NCBI RefSeq assembly: GCF_000470315.2
Contig: NZ_CBRF02000024.1
Location: 1 to 64,000 of the forward strand
Source: Psychromonas sp. SP041
Lineage (GTDB): Bacteria; Pseudomonadota; Gammaproteobacteria; Enterobacterales; Psychromonadaceae
Length of the DNA stretch: 64,000 bases
Direction: 5' to 3'
Each line of letters opens with the position of its first letter. Position 1 is the stretch's first letter. Positions 8,179 through 16,572 of this stretch are shown piece after piece. The position numbers were made by a program, and so were the translations under genes. The notes under the pieces were generated by a model. That model was given only the letters and a program-made list of their open reading frames with translations. It had not been told where the DNA came from and searched no databases.

Positions 8179-8535
8179 CGGTCTGTTTCTTATCTATCCA
8201 TGAATTCATTGCTTAAAATTATAAACCCTAAAGAGGTATCTATGTATAAAAATAATTTATTACGAATCAATAAATGAAGTTATAAGTTAATAATTAGACT
8301 TGGCGCAAAAGTAATATGAATCATGAGCATTTAATACTTGTTTGAAAATACTTTTTAACTTTATGATTTTTAATATAAAAAAGATAAATTTTGTTTTCCC
8401 TGATCTTGCTCAATAATTGTTACGACATGTCGATTTACAAGACATTATAAAGCAAGTATTCTTGCGCCCCTGCGCATCACAGCGCTACTTATTCCTGCTA
8501 ATTATGCAACTTAATTTTAAGTGAAGGTAAACAGA
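8179..8535. other. non-coding gap upstream of the YjiH-type gene
   Basis: This is an AT-rich divergent promoter region between the diguanylate cyclase and the YjiH-type gene. I see no RNA gene, repeat or strong operator in it. Confidence 0.4.
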
Positions 8536-9891
8536 GTGACAGAAAGAAAATCATTTACGCTAGGTACAATATTAACTTTTATCATCCCATCATTGATTGG
8601 GTTGATATTATTTATGATGCCAATTCAATACGATAACGCACTGACTATCCCAATTGCTATCATTTCAAAAGCATTACAAGTTTTTTTAGGTGATTCGATA
8701 ACGTTCATCGTGACGTTAGTCGTGTTAATCACTGCGCTATTGAGTTTAATATGTAAGTTATTTAATCCTGTGATTTTACAACAATCTAAATTTATTCATG
8801 AATTATTAAATGTCAGCCCTGTTTGGTTAGTGATTCGATTATTAGGTGCCTTTTTCATTGCCGCTACTTATTGGCATTTTGGTTCTGAAATGATCTACTC
8901 TTCAAATACGGGTTCATTGGTATTAAATGATTTATTACCTGTATTGCTATGTGTATTCATTTTTGCAGGTTTATTGTTACCGCTATTACTGAATTTTGGT
9001 TTATTAGAGTTATTTGGTACGTTATTAACGAAAGTGATGCGCCCAGTATTTAACTTACCAGGTCGTAGTGCCATTGACTGTATGGCCTCTTGGTTAGGTG
9101 ACGGCAGTGTCGGTATTTTAATGACTAGCAAACAGTATGAGTCACGTTTTTATACTCAACGTGAAGCGGCGGTTATTGGTACGACGTTCTCAGCGGTTTC
9201 AATTACCTTTTCATTAGTGGTTATCTCACAAGTTAAATTAGAGTATTTATTTTTACCCTTCTATTTAGCGGTCTGTGCAGCAGGTATTGTTGCGGCGATT
9301 GTTGTGCCAAAATTGCCTCCTCTACGTAATAAAAAAGACCTTTATATTGATGGTTCTGCTCGCCAAGAAAACGATGAAAAAACGCCTGAAGGTCATCATG
9401 TTTTATCATGGGGATTCCATCAAGCGTTAACCCGTGCAGAGCAATCTAGCGGTATAAAATCAACATTACAAGATGGTCTAAAAAACGTTATTGATATGGT
9501 ATTTGGCGTGATTCCTGTTGTGATGGCGATCGGTACGGTTGCGTTGATGATTGCTGAATACACGCCCATCTTCAATTACCTTGGTATGCCATTTATTCCA
9601 TTACTTGAATTGTTACAAATACCGGAAGCAGCACAAGCATCAACCACTATTGTAGTTGGGTTTGCAGATATGTTCCTTCCATCAATTTTAGCTGCGTCTA
9701 TTGAGTCTGATATGACACGTTTTATTATTGCGGCGATGTCTGTCACACAATTAATTTACATGAGTGAAGTGGGTGCATTGTTGTTAGGTAGTAAAATTCC
9801 AGTGAGCATTGGTGAACTGTTTATTATATTTATTTTACGTACTCTAGTCACTTTGCCAGTGATTACTGCTATCGCACATCTTATATTTTAA
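8536..9891 (+). CDS. YjiH-type inner-membrane protein (GATE domain)
   Basis: This is a polytopic membrane protein of about 451 residues with roughly ten hydrophobic segments. A conserved block GRSAIDCMASWLGDGSVGIL near the middle and a second block VVGFADMFLPSILAASIES match the nucleoside-recognition/GATE fold of YjiH-family proteins. Transport of an unidentified solute is likely. The preferred start is the GTG at 8536, which has AAGG nine bases upstream; an in-frame GTG at 8521 would add five residues. It is followed by its own terminator. Confidence 0.75.
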   Translation: MTERKSFTLGTILTFIIPSLIGLILFMMPIQYDNALTIPIAIISKALQVFLGDSITFIVTLVVLITALLSLICKLFNPVILQQSKFIHELLNVSPVWLVIRLLGAFFIAATYWHFGSEMIYSSNTGSLVLNDLLPVLLCVFIFAGLLLPLLLNFGLLELFGTLLTKVMRPVFNLPGRSAIDCMASWLGDGSVGILMTSKQYESRFYTQREAAVIGTTFSAVSITFSLVVISQVKLEYLFLPFYLAVCAAGIVAAIVVPKLPPLRNKKDLYIDGSARQENDEKTPEGHHVLSWGFHQALTRAEQSSGIKSTLQDGLKNVIDMVFGVIPVVMAIGTVALMIAEYTPIFNYLGMPFIPLLELLQIPEAAQASTTIVVGFADMFLPSILAASIESDMTRFIIAAMSVTQLIYMSEVGALLLGSKIPVSIGELFIIFILRTLVTLPVITAIAHLIF

Positions 9892-9981
9892 ATAATTGCG
9901 AAGATAAAAACGTAAAATTTATGCTATCTAACGCAATATGAAGTAAAGTAAAAAAATAGAAACAGATTGATAGTAAAAGAT

Positions 9982-10020
9982 AAAAGCGAATGATGACAGA
10001 CCAGTTATCATTCGCTTTTT
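9982..10020 (+). terminator. terminator of the YjiH-type gene
   Basis: AAAAGCGAATGAT pairs with ATCATTCGCTTTT around a 12-base loop and is followed by Ts. Confidence 0.88.
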
Positions 10021-10127
10021 CATCATAAAATGGATGCACTGAATACTCGAATTTAAAAGTTTAAACGCTTTAAATTAATAGCTTTAAACGTGCTCATAGT
10101 TAGATTAACAAGCAAAGGGAAAGCAAC

Positions 10128-10727
10128 ATGGATATTGCATTATATCTTCACGCAATGACGGGGTTATTAGTTATCATCGATCCTATCGGTTCTGCACTAA
10201 TTTTTAACTCATTAACCGCGAGTAGTGACCAAAAACACCGTAATTTAATGGCGATAAAGTCCGTTATTATCAGTGGTATTACCCTCATTTTGTTTGGTAA
10301 TTACGGTGAGGCGTTATTTTCACAGTTGGGGATTAATATCAATTCGCTACGTATATCAGGTGGTTTATTACTGTTTTACACGGCGTTCATTATGATAACG
10401 CAGGAGTTGAAGTTTGCGAATACAGGAAAGAACTCTGACATTTCGGTCTTCCCAATGTCGATTCCTTTATTAGCAGGTCCAGGTACATTAACTTTGGCGA
10501 TCCTTTTATTCTCACAAAATACCGAAGGGCATGATTCAGTTCTTTCAGTGAGTGCAGCTATTGTAAGTGTCTTAATCATCACGTTATTCGCTATGGTTGC
10601 ATCAAAATACCTTAAGAAGATTATTGGTAAAACAGGCGATGAAATATTACGTCGCTTCTTAGGTGTTATTCTTGCTGCATTAGCCATTCAGTTTATTTAT
10701 GAAGGTATTCGTAATATTTCGATGTAG
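10128..10727 (+). CDS. MarC-family integral membrane protein
   Basis: This 199-residue protein has about six hydrophobic segments. The motif LLVIIDPIGSALIFNSLT near the N-terminus and PLLAGPGTLTLAIL in the middle are diagnostic of the MarC/UPF0056 family (NAAT-like). The role of the family is unsettled; the former link to multiple antibiotic resistance was not upheld. The start follows CAAAGGGAAAG. It is monocistronic, bracketed by terminators on both sides. Confidence 0.85.
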   Translation: MDIALYLHAMTGLLVIIDPIGSALIFNSLTASSDQKHRNLMAIKSVIISGITLILFGNYGEALFSQLGININSLRISGGLLLFYTAFIMITQELKFANTGKNSDISVFPMSIPLLAGPGTLTLAILLFSQNTEGHDSVLSVSAAIVSVLIITLFAMVASKYLKKIIGKTGDEILRRFLGVILAALAIQFIYEGIRNISM

Positions 10728-10774
10728 CTAATAGCTTTTAAAGCGAAGATAAACGTTGGATGAAAATTGATTTT

Positions 10775-10812
10775 AACCCCAATAAGCAGCTTGTTTATTG
10801 GGGTTGTTTTTT
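10775..10812 (+). terminator. terminator of the MarC-family gene
   Basis: AACCCCAATAA pairs perfectly with TTATTGGGGTT and is followed by a T-rich run. Confidence 0.9.
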
Positions 10813-10824
10813 AGTAGATGAAAC

Positions 10825-10920
10825 GGGGTTTGTTAACAGAGGTTGTCATTGCTTGTTAACAGTTATTTGTTAACTGAAGTTATCGTTGTTTGTTAAAAAA
10901 AGTTATCGTTATTGCTTATC
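10825..10920. repeat. degenerate GTTAACAG-type word repeat
   Basis: TTTGTTAACAGAGGTTGTCA, TTGTTAACAGTTATTTGTTA and AAGTTATCGTTGTTTGTTAA follow each other as imperfect copies of one word with drifting spacing. It is not coding. Confidence 0.5.
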
Positions 10921-10991
10921 AACACTTCCATAGCATTTATTACAACTTTTCTAGCAACTTAAAAGTAAAAATAATTAAATCATGCATACTC

Positions 10992-11014
10992 TATACCCGT
11001 TACCATTCAAGGTA
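10992..11014. repeat. end fragment of the 333-bp inverted-repeat element
   Basis: TATACCCGTTACCATTCAAG matches the left terminal repeat of the element at 18080-18412 with one difference. It directly abuts the 161-bp element at 11015. Confidence 0.65.
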
Positions 11015-11175
11015 ATACCAAAAGAATTAATAAGGTGATCATTCTTGCTGGTTAAAATCCCCTCTAACTGCGTTCTGAGTTTTTAAGTGAGAACAACTAT
11101 CTTCTACAACTCACGCCTTATTAGTGTTAATTTTTCCTGCGCAATTTCTGATCACTTATTTAATTCCATTGGTAT
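11015..11175. mobile_element. 161-bp MITE-like element, copy 1
   Basis: The element is bounded by ATACCAAAAGAATTAATAAG and, inverted, CTTATTTAATTCCATTGGTA. The ends are imperfect terminal inverted repeats continuing into TGATCA on both sides. A near-identical copy of the same length lies at 59986-60146. It contains no transposase and no plausible gene, so it is a non-autonomous miniature element or a REP-like module. The remainder of the 10728-11434 gap beyond it holds nothing I recognise. Confidence 0.8.
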
Positions 11176-11434
11176 AACAGGTATAAACTGTTTAAATAAT
11201 CAATCATTCAACACTATGTTATTGCTTAATATCAATAAGACACTAAATGAGATCATTCAAAATAGATCTATCAACTTTTCTTTCAAGGCTCAATGTAAAG
11301 AATGAGTTTAAAAGATAAATTTGAAAGGCTATTTCAACGCTACTTCAAAAAAACAGTTGAATAATAAAATAATAAATTCAGTTGCGCATGCAACATAAGC
11401 CGACAATAAGACTCAACATTAGAAGGATTTTCAC

Positions 11435-11866
11435 ATGAAAAAACACATTCTTTGCTCTATCGATTTAGCTTATACAAAAGAAGCGGCTGCTATATTAGTT
11501 GAAGCAGAAAAACAAGCGGGTCTAGATAATGCAAAGCTCACCGTTATTACCGTCATTCCTGATTATAGGTCGTCTTGGGTGGGGTCATTTTTTAAAGAAG
11601 GTACGCTACGTAAAGCAGCATTAGCAGCAAGTGAACAACTTCGTGAGCTCGTCAAAACGACGTTGCCTGCTCAAGAGAATGTTAAGTGTATTGTTGAAAT
11701 AGGCGTAGTTTATGAACAAGTATTAAATAACATTAAAAAATTAAAAATCGATTTAGTTGTACTAGGCGCACATAAGCCTAACGTTATTGATAGATTGATT
11801 GGGCCTAACGCATCTCGCATTGTACGTAAATCACCGGCATCAACCTTAGTGATTAGATTAAATTAA
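11435..11866 (+). CDS. universal stress protein, UspF/UspG type
   Basis: This 143-residue single-domain Usp starts KHILCSIDLAYTKEA and ends in the nucleotide-binding motif VLGAHKPNVIDRLIGPNASR, of the G-x2-x-x9-G-(S/N) type seen in UspF/UspG. Such proteins bind ATP or adenylates and accumulate under starvation or membrane stress. A strong GAAGGA element precedes the ATG. It lies alone between the 161-bp element and dinB. A short imperfect hairpin (11900-11932) follows it but lacks a T run. Confidence 0.87.
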   Translation: MKKHILCSIDLAYTKEAAAILVEAEKQAGLDNAKLTVITVIPDYRSSWVGSFFKEGTLRKAALAASEQLRELVKTTLPAQENVKCIVEIGVVYEQVLNNIKKLKIDLVVLGAHKPNVIDRLIGPNASRIVRKSPASTLVIRLN

Positions 11867-12043
11867 TCCAGCTTAGTTAATGCTGAATTAATACGGCTTG
11901 GTTAGCTTTTATTTTCATAATAAAAAGCTACCTAGCCTCCTTTACCTTGTCTATTGTATTTAAAAATACCATCTGTTTTATTTGAAAGTACCATCGAGAA
12001 TATTCAACAAAGCTTAAGGGCTGATCGTATTGTTTATCCAAAA

Positions 12044-13150
12044 TTAAAAGTCTAAATGAAGTTGCTGTTCTTTTACATCAGGTTTTAACATGACACTGAG
12101 CCCAAGCAATCGAATCTCTCTGCCTTTTTGCCTCAAAAGGATTTCATGCAAAAGTTCACGAAAATGCGCAAGATCTAACTGCGTTTGTCCATGTTCAATC
12201 GTCGTTAGTTGAAAGTCAGCAAACTTTACTTTAATGCCCTGCTTAGTGATCTCTTTTGTTGATGAAGCGCGTTCTAATCGTTTCTCTAATTCATAGTAAA
12301 GCTTTTGTTCAATGAACTCCCAACATTGATCGAAAGTAGAAATATTAGTGGAAAAGGTACGCTCCACGCCGACTGATTTACGTTCACGTTCGGTGATCAC
12401 TTCTCGATTATCCATACCATGACTGTAGTTCCACAATGACAAGCCCATTCGACCATACTTTCTCAGTAATTCACGATAATCAGTATTTTTAATATCCTCA
12501 CAAAGATAGAAATTACCTTGATGAAGTTTCTTTAAACTCACTTTACCGACCCCTGGGATTTTCTCTAATGGCAACATATCAATAACCCCTTGAACTTCAT
12601 TCGGCGGGATCACAAATTGTCCATCAGGTTTATTCATATCTGATGCCACTTTTGCCAAGAATTTAATCGGTGCAACACCTGCTGAAGCTGTTAGGTTCAA
12701 TTCATTACGAATATCATTTCTAATGGCTTCTGCAATTAATGTCGCTGAACCGTGCAATTGCTTGCAATCTGTTACGTCTAGAAAAGCTTCGTCTAACGAT
12801 AAAGGTTCGATAATTTGTGTGTAACGTAGGAAAATAGCTCGAATCTGCTTAGAAACATCTTTATAAACTTGCATACGCCCTGGCACCACCGTTAAGTGAG
12901 GGCATAACTTTAACGCTTGGGAGGTAGGCATTGCTGAATGCACGCCATATTTACGAGCATCATAGTTACATGTACTGATGACACCACGTTGAAGCGTACT
13001 GCCGCCTACTGCCAATGGGATCCCTCTGTAACTGGGTTCATCGCGCATCTCAACGGAAGCAAAAAACGAATCCATGTCAATATGTACAATTTTTCGTTGT
13101 ACCTGTTCGTTATCAGTTATCTTATTTTTGAGGATCACATCAGCACACAT
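12044..13150 (-). CDS. dinB: DNA polymerase IV (Y family)
   Basis: This 368-residue translesion polymerase has the catalytic HIDMDSFF (Asp25) and SLDEAFLDV (Asp120-Glu121), the helix-hairpin-helix stretch IPGVGKVSLKKL, and a little-finger domain. A C-terminal beta-clamp peptide ends QQLHLDF. It carries about 17 extra N-terminal residues compared with E. coli DinB (351 residues); no in-frame ATG offers a shorter start, and AAGG lies ten bases before this one. A LexA-like box lies 119-138 bases upstream, consistent with SOS control. Confidence 0.95.
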   Translation of the reverse strand: MCADVILKNKITDNEQVQRKIVHIDMDSFFASVEMRDEPSYRGIPLAVGGSTLQRGVISTCNYDARKYGVHSAMPTSQALKLCPHLTVVPGRMQVYKDVSKQIRAIFLRYTQIIEPLSLDEAFLDVTDCKQLHGSATLIAEAIRNDIRNELNLTASAGVAPIKFLAKVASDMNKPDGQFVIPPNEVQGVIDMLPLEKIPGVGKVSLKKLHQGNFYLCEDIKNTDYRELLRKYGRMGLSLWNYSHGMDNREVITERERKSVGVERTFSTNISTFDQCWEFIEQKLYYELEKRLERASSTKEITKQGIKVKFADFQLTTIEHGQTQLDLAHFRELLHEILLRQKGREIRLLGLSVMLKPDVKEQQLHLDF

Positions 13151-13268
13151 ATTAGGGTAACCTTAATACACAAAAGTAAGATAACTGTTTAGTAAAGTAG
13201 CGATTTAGTAACATAAGTAATTGCTAAACCAGTGTCTTAGTAAATTAGCGGTATTGACACTGACTTAT

Positions 13269-13288
13269 AACTGTTTTTATATCCAGTT
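13269..13288 (-). promoter_or_regulatory. LexA (SOS) box for dinB
   Basis: AACTGTTTTTATATCCAGTT is a near-perfect match to the gammaproteobacterial LexA consensus TACTGTATATATATACAGTA in its CTG-N10-CAG core. It lies between dinB and the divergent copA. DinB is a classic SOS gene, so dinB is the likely target. Confidence 0.7.
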
Positions 13289-13343
13289 AATTTTAAGGTA
13301 ATCACTAAAAATTACAAGTACAAATTAAAATTCTGTGATACGT

Positions 13344-13380
13344 TTGACATTACCCTTAGGGGAAGGGTTAGGCTTTGTAT
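13344..13380 (+). promoter_or_regulatory. CueR-type copA promoter
   Basis: TTGACA (13344-13349) and TAGGCT (13369-13374) are separated by 19 bases, the overlong spacer typical of MerR-family promoters. The spacer holds the dyad ACCCTTAGGGGAAGGGT, close to the known CueR operator pattern. A CueR-type regulator gene lies downstream of copA, so the loop is local. Confidence 0.8.
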
Positions 13381-13434
13381 ATCAAATAACTATTCAGCAA
13401 TTTCTGAATAGACATTAAGCCGGAGGTAACTTCA

Positions 13435-15816
13435 ATGACAGCACTACAACAAGTAACATTTCCCGTTTATGGAATGAACTGCGCATCATGTGCGAGCAAA
13501 TTAACCACTGCTTTTAATGATATTGACGGCATTGAAGCCAATGTTAATATCACTTTAGAAAAAGCGACACTCTCTATCGATGAAAAAGCATTAGCCACTC
13601 CGATAGCAACTGAAGTTGTATCGGTATTACAAAAAAAAGGCTACCAAACTGATTATCAACAAATCAGTTTTGAAGCGGAATGGTCATGTTCAAGTTGTGT
13701 AGAAACCACCTTGAAGGCATTAAAAAAACATCCGTTAGTGTTAGATGTAAAATCAAACTTTGCAACACAAATGGTTTACATTGAAACCTTGGAAAGCTTT
13801 ATTAATGATCAGTTTATTGAACAGTTAATTGCGTTAAGTCCTTATAAGTTAACACACAAAATTGCGATCACCTCTCAACAGCAATTACTAAAAAAACAAC
13901 AAAAAGAACAAAAGAAACAACAACAAGAGAAACTAAGTTTAGGGTTCGCTGTTGTATTAAGCCTGCCATTTTGGTTCGCGATGATCAACATGGTATTCAG
14001 TGACACACCACTATTAACGCCTTGGGTAGAGTTAGCATTAGCAACACCGCTGCAGTTTATTGTTGGGGCTCGTTTTTATAAAGGCGCTTGGAACAGCATT
14101 AAAAACTTCTCAGCGAATATGGATGTATTAGTTGTATTAGGCACCTCAGCCGCTTACTTCTTTAGTCTTTATATGATCTTTAAAGGTAATACTGCCCATC
14201 TTTATTTTGAAACAAGTGCATTAGTGATTGTCTTGATTCGATTTGGTAAATACTTAGAGTTTCGTGCTAAGCAAGCCAGCAGTAAAGCAGTAAGCGCTTT
14301 AAGTGAATTACAAGCGATTGATGCGTTAGTTAAAAAAGGTAAAGAGTTTAAACGTGTATTGATTGAACACGTACAAGTGAACGACCTAATACAAATTGCA
14401 GCAGGTGATAAAGTGCCTGTTGATGGTGTGATTGTAGAAGGTAGCAGTTACTTAGATGAAGCGTTATTAACCGGTGAAAGTCGCCCTATTCTTAAAGATA
14501 TTGACGACGATGTTTTTGCTGGAACACTTAACGGTGATGGCGTGTTGTTAATAAAAAGTACGGCTGTTAACGAGCAAACTAAACTGCATCAAATAATCCA
14601 ACTCGTTGAGTCAGCTCAAATGAGTAAAGCCCCGATTTTACAATTAGTCGATAAAATAAGTTCTATTTTTGTACCGATCGTTTTAGGGATTGCAGTTATT
14701 ACATTTGCTGCTTGGTGGTACGTCGGTGGCGATTTTGAACAAGCCTTGATGCACAGTGTTGCTGTATTAGTCATTGCTTGTCCTTGTGCATTAGGTTTAG
14801 CAACGCCAACAGCAATGGTCGTTGGTACCGGTCTAGCGGCTCAAAAAGGTATTTTAATAAAAGACATTAACACCTTACAACTTGCCCATAAACTTAACCA
14901 TATTGCATTTGATAAAACAGGTACATTAACGAAAGGACAAGTCAGTTTAGATAATATTACGTCGTTTCATCAGGACTTCTTCTCGTTATTGTTAGGTTTA
15001 CAACAAGCAAGTAAGCACCCTATCGCTAAGGCTGTCATTGAGCATACACAGTCGCTTGATACTAAAGCCGTAGAGGTAAGTGATATACAAAGCATTCATG
15101 GTGAAGGCATCCACGGCCGCTTTAATAATGCCGACCTTATTGCAGGTAACAGTAAATTATTAGCACGCTTTAATATTGATTTAATAGAGCAACTTGCCAT
15201 ACATGCGGTGAATGTAGATCAAGATCAAAATATCATTTATGTTTGTTATCAACAGACTTTAATTGGTTACTTTGTCATTGCAGATCAACTTCGCCCAGAA
15301 AGCAAAGAAGCGATTGAAGATCTTCATAAATTAGGTTTATCGACTATTTTACTTAGCGGCGATAAACATAGTGTTGTACAGGCGATGAGTAAGCAGTTAG
15401 GTATTAAAACCTTTTATGCCGAGCAGACACCAGAGCAAAAATTACAACAGTTATCGGACTTACAACAGGATTCATTAGTTGCAATGGTCGGAGATGGCGT
15501 AAATGATGCGCCAGCTTTAGCTAAAGCAGATGTGAGTATTGCAATGGGTGGCGGCAGTGATGTTGCAAAACAAACTGCCGCGATGACTTTAATGCGTGAT
15601 GACCCGCGATTGATAGCGGTTGCAATTAAGCTTTCACGAGCAACTTGGTCTACGATTCGTCAGAACTTATTTTGGGCATTTATATTTAATACATTAGCGA
15701 TTCCTGCAGCAGCATTTGGTTATCTCAACCCAACGATTGCGGCGATAGCAATGACGATATCGAGCTTAACGGTATTAAGTAACTCATTATTATTGAAACG
15801 CACGCGTCTTAAATAA
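13435..15816 (+). CDS. copA: Cu(I)-exporting P1B-type ATPase
   Basis: This 793-residue inner-membrane pump moves Cu(I) (or Ag(I)) out of the cytoplasm. The first heavy-metal domain carries GMNCASC (Cys16, Cys19). A second, divergent one has WSCSSC (Cys85, Cys88), lacking the usual GM lead. Residues 150-168 form a Lys/Gln-rich linker. Eight membrane segments follow, with the translocation motif CPC at 449-451. The phosphorylated Asp493 sits in DKTGTLT, and the hinge MVGDGVNDAPAL is clear. A strong CGGAGG precedes the ATG. cueR follows after 60 bases and is probably co-transcribed. Confidence 0.96.
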   Translation: MTALQQVTFPVYGMNCASCASKLTTAFNDIDGIEANVNITLEKATLSIDEKALATPIATEVVSVLQKKGYQTDYQQISFEAEWSCSSCVETTLKALKKHPLVLDVKSNFATQMVYIETLESFINDQFIEQLIALSPYKLTHKIAITSQQQLLKKQQKEQKKQQQEKLSLGFAVVLSLPFWFAMINMVFSDTPLLTPWVELALATPLQFIVGARFYKGAWNSIKNFSANMDVLVVLGTSAAYFFSLYMIFKGNTAHLYFETSALVIVLIRFGKYLEFRAKQASSKAVSALSELQAIDALVKKGKEFKRVLIEHVQVNDLIQIAAGDKVPVDGVIVEGSSYLDEALLTGESRPILKDIDDDVFAGTLNGDGVLLIKSTAVNEQTKLHQIIQLVESAQMSKAPILQLVDKISSIFVPIVLGIAVITFAAWWYVGGDFEQALMHSVAVLVIACPCALGLATPTAMVVGTGLAAQKGILIKDINTLQLAHKLNHIAFDKTGTLTKGQVSLDNITSFHQDFFSLLLGLQQASKHPIAKAVIEHTQSLDTKAVEVSDIQSIHGEGIHGRFNNADLIAGNSKLLARFNIDLIEQLAIHAVNVDQDQNIIYVCYQQTLIGYFVIADQLRPESKEAIEDLHKLGLSTILLSGDKHSVVQAMSKQLGIKTFYAEQTPEQKLQQLSDLQQDSLVAMVGDGVNDAPALAKADVSIAMGGGSDVAKQTAAMTLMRDDPRLIAVAIKLSRATWSTIRQNLFWAFIFNTLAIPAAAFGYLNPTIAAIAMTISSLTVLSNSLLLKRTRLK

Positions 15817-15824
15817 ACAAATTA

Positions 15825-15854
15825 AAGTTCGTTAGTGAATTCATTATCGAACTT
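15825..15854. other. 30-base palindrome between copA and cueR
   Basis: AAGTTCG at one end and CGAACTT at the other enclose a nearly complete dyad centred on GAATTC. It could be a processing or attenuation hairpin or a regulator site. It does not resemble the CueR dyad. Confidence 0.5.
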
Positions 15855-15876
15855 ATTTTAATATTGGAGAATTTAC

Positions 15877-16269
15877 ATGTTATCAATCAGCCAAGTGGCC
15901 CAAGAAACAGGGTTATCAGTAAAATCGATTCGACACTATGAATCTATCGGTTTGATTAGCCCTCCACCAAGAGAAGAGAATGATTACCGATTTTACACCA
16001 CAGAAATTGTTCAGCAGTTGCATTTTATTTATAAAACAAAGCAAGCTGGCTTTACGTTAAAAGAGTGCAAAGCGTTGTTGTTGTTATGTGAAAATGAAGA
16101 TAGAAACAGCGCCGATGTTAAGAAAATAGCGTTAGAGAAAATTAAAGAAATCGAAGAGCGTATTAAGCAGCAACAAGCAATAGTCGATCAGTTAACTAAA
16201 ATAACTCAGCAGTGTCCGGGTGATGAACATTCAGACTGCAGTATCATCGATGCTTTTAGTCGCTCTTAA
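15877..16269 (+). CDS. cueR: Cu(I)-responsive MerR-family regulator
   Basis: This 130-residue protein has an N-terminal winged helix (SISQVAQETGLSVKSIRHYE), a dimerisation helix (residues 75-110) and a metal loop with Cys113 and Cys121 (CPGDEHSDC). That matches the CueR Cys112/Cys120 spacing. Ser78 sits where CueR has the Ser77 that selects monovalent ions. It would activate the copA promoter upstream when Cu(I), Ag(I) or Au(I) binds. Placing the regulator behind copA in one operon gives positive feedback. Confidence 0.93.
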   Translation: MLSISQVAQETGLSVKSIRHYESIGLISPPPREENDYRFYTTEIVQQLHFIYKTKQAGFTLKECKALLLLCENEDRNSADVKKIALEKIKEIEERIKQQQAIVDQLTKITQQCPGDEHSDCSIIDAFSRS

Positions 16270-16347
16270 GCAACAAACTATTCAGTATTAACTTGTGCGT
16301 TAACGTTGTATTAAAAAGGTAGTTTGTCATAAAAAACAGCGTAAATA

Positions 16348-16421
16348 ATACCGATTACATTAAATATGTCATCTAAATTTCGAGCTAGAAAAACCGTTCA
16401 ATTCAAGGCGTAAATGGCACA
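16348..16421. mobile_element. truncated copy of 152-bp inverted-repeat element
   Basis: ATACCGATTACATTAAATAT and the following 50 bases, including AAGGCGTAAATGGCA, match the left half of the element at 51025-51176. The right half with its inverted end is missing; a terminator follows. The 16270-16572 gap otherwise holds only the terminator and short AAATAACGTTTA-like near-repeats (16495-16565). Confidence 0.65.
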
Positions 16422-16440
16422 TAAAAAAATCAATACGCAT

Positions 16441-16470
16441 AAAAAACCCAGTCATCAACTGGGTTTTTTA
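16441..16470. terminator. bidirectional terminator, cueR / symporter
   Basis: AAAAAACCCAGT pairs with ACTGGGTTTTTT around a short loop. It has T runs on both strands and lies between convergent genes. Confidence 0.92.
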
Positions 16471-16572
16471 TTGTGCTAAAGATGTGTTTAATTTAAATAC
16501 ATCTACGTTAAATGACGTTTAGTTAAATAACGTTTACTTAAATACAGTCAGGTTGAATAAAGTCAAACAAAC

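Noticed and set aside
11087-11305. 72-codon plus-strand frame
   Set aside because: It begins inside the 161-bp inverted-repeat element, and the same region at 59986-60146 does not keep an equivalent gene. It is a by-product of the repeat.
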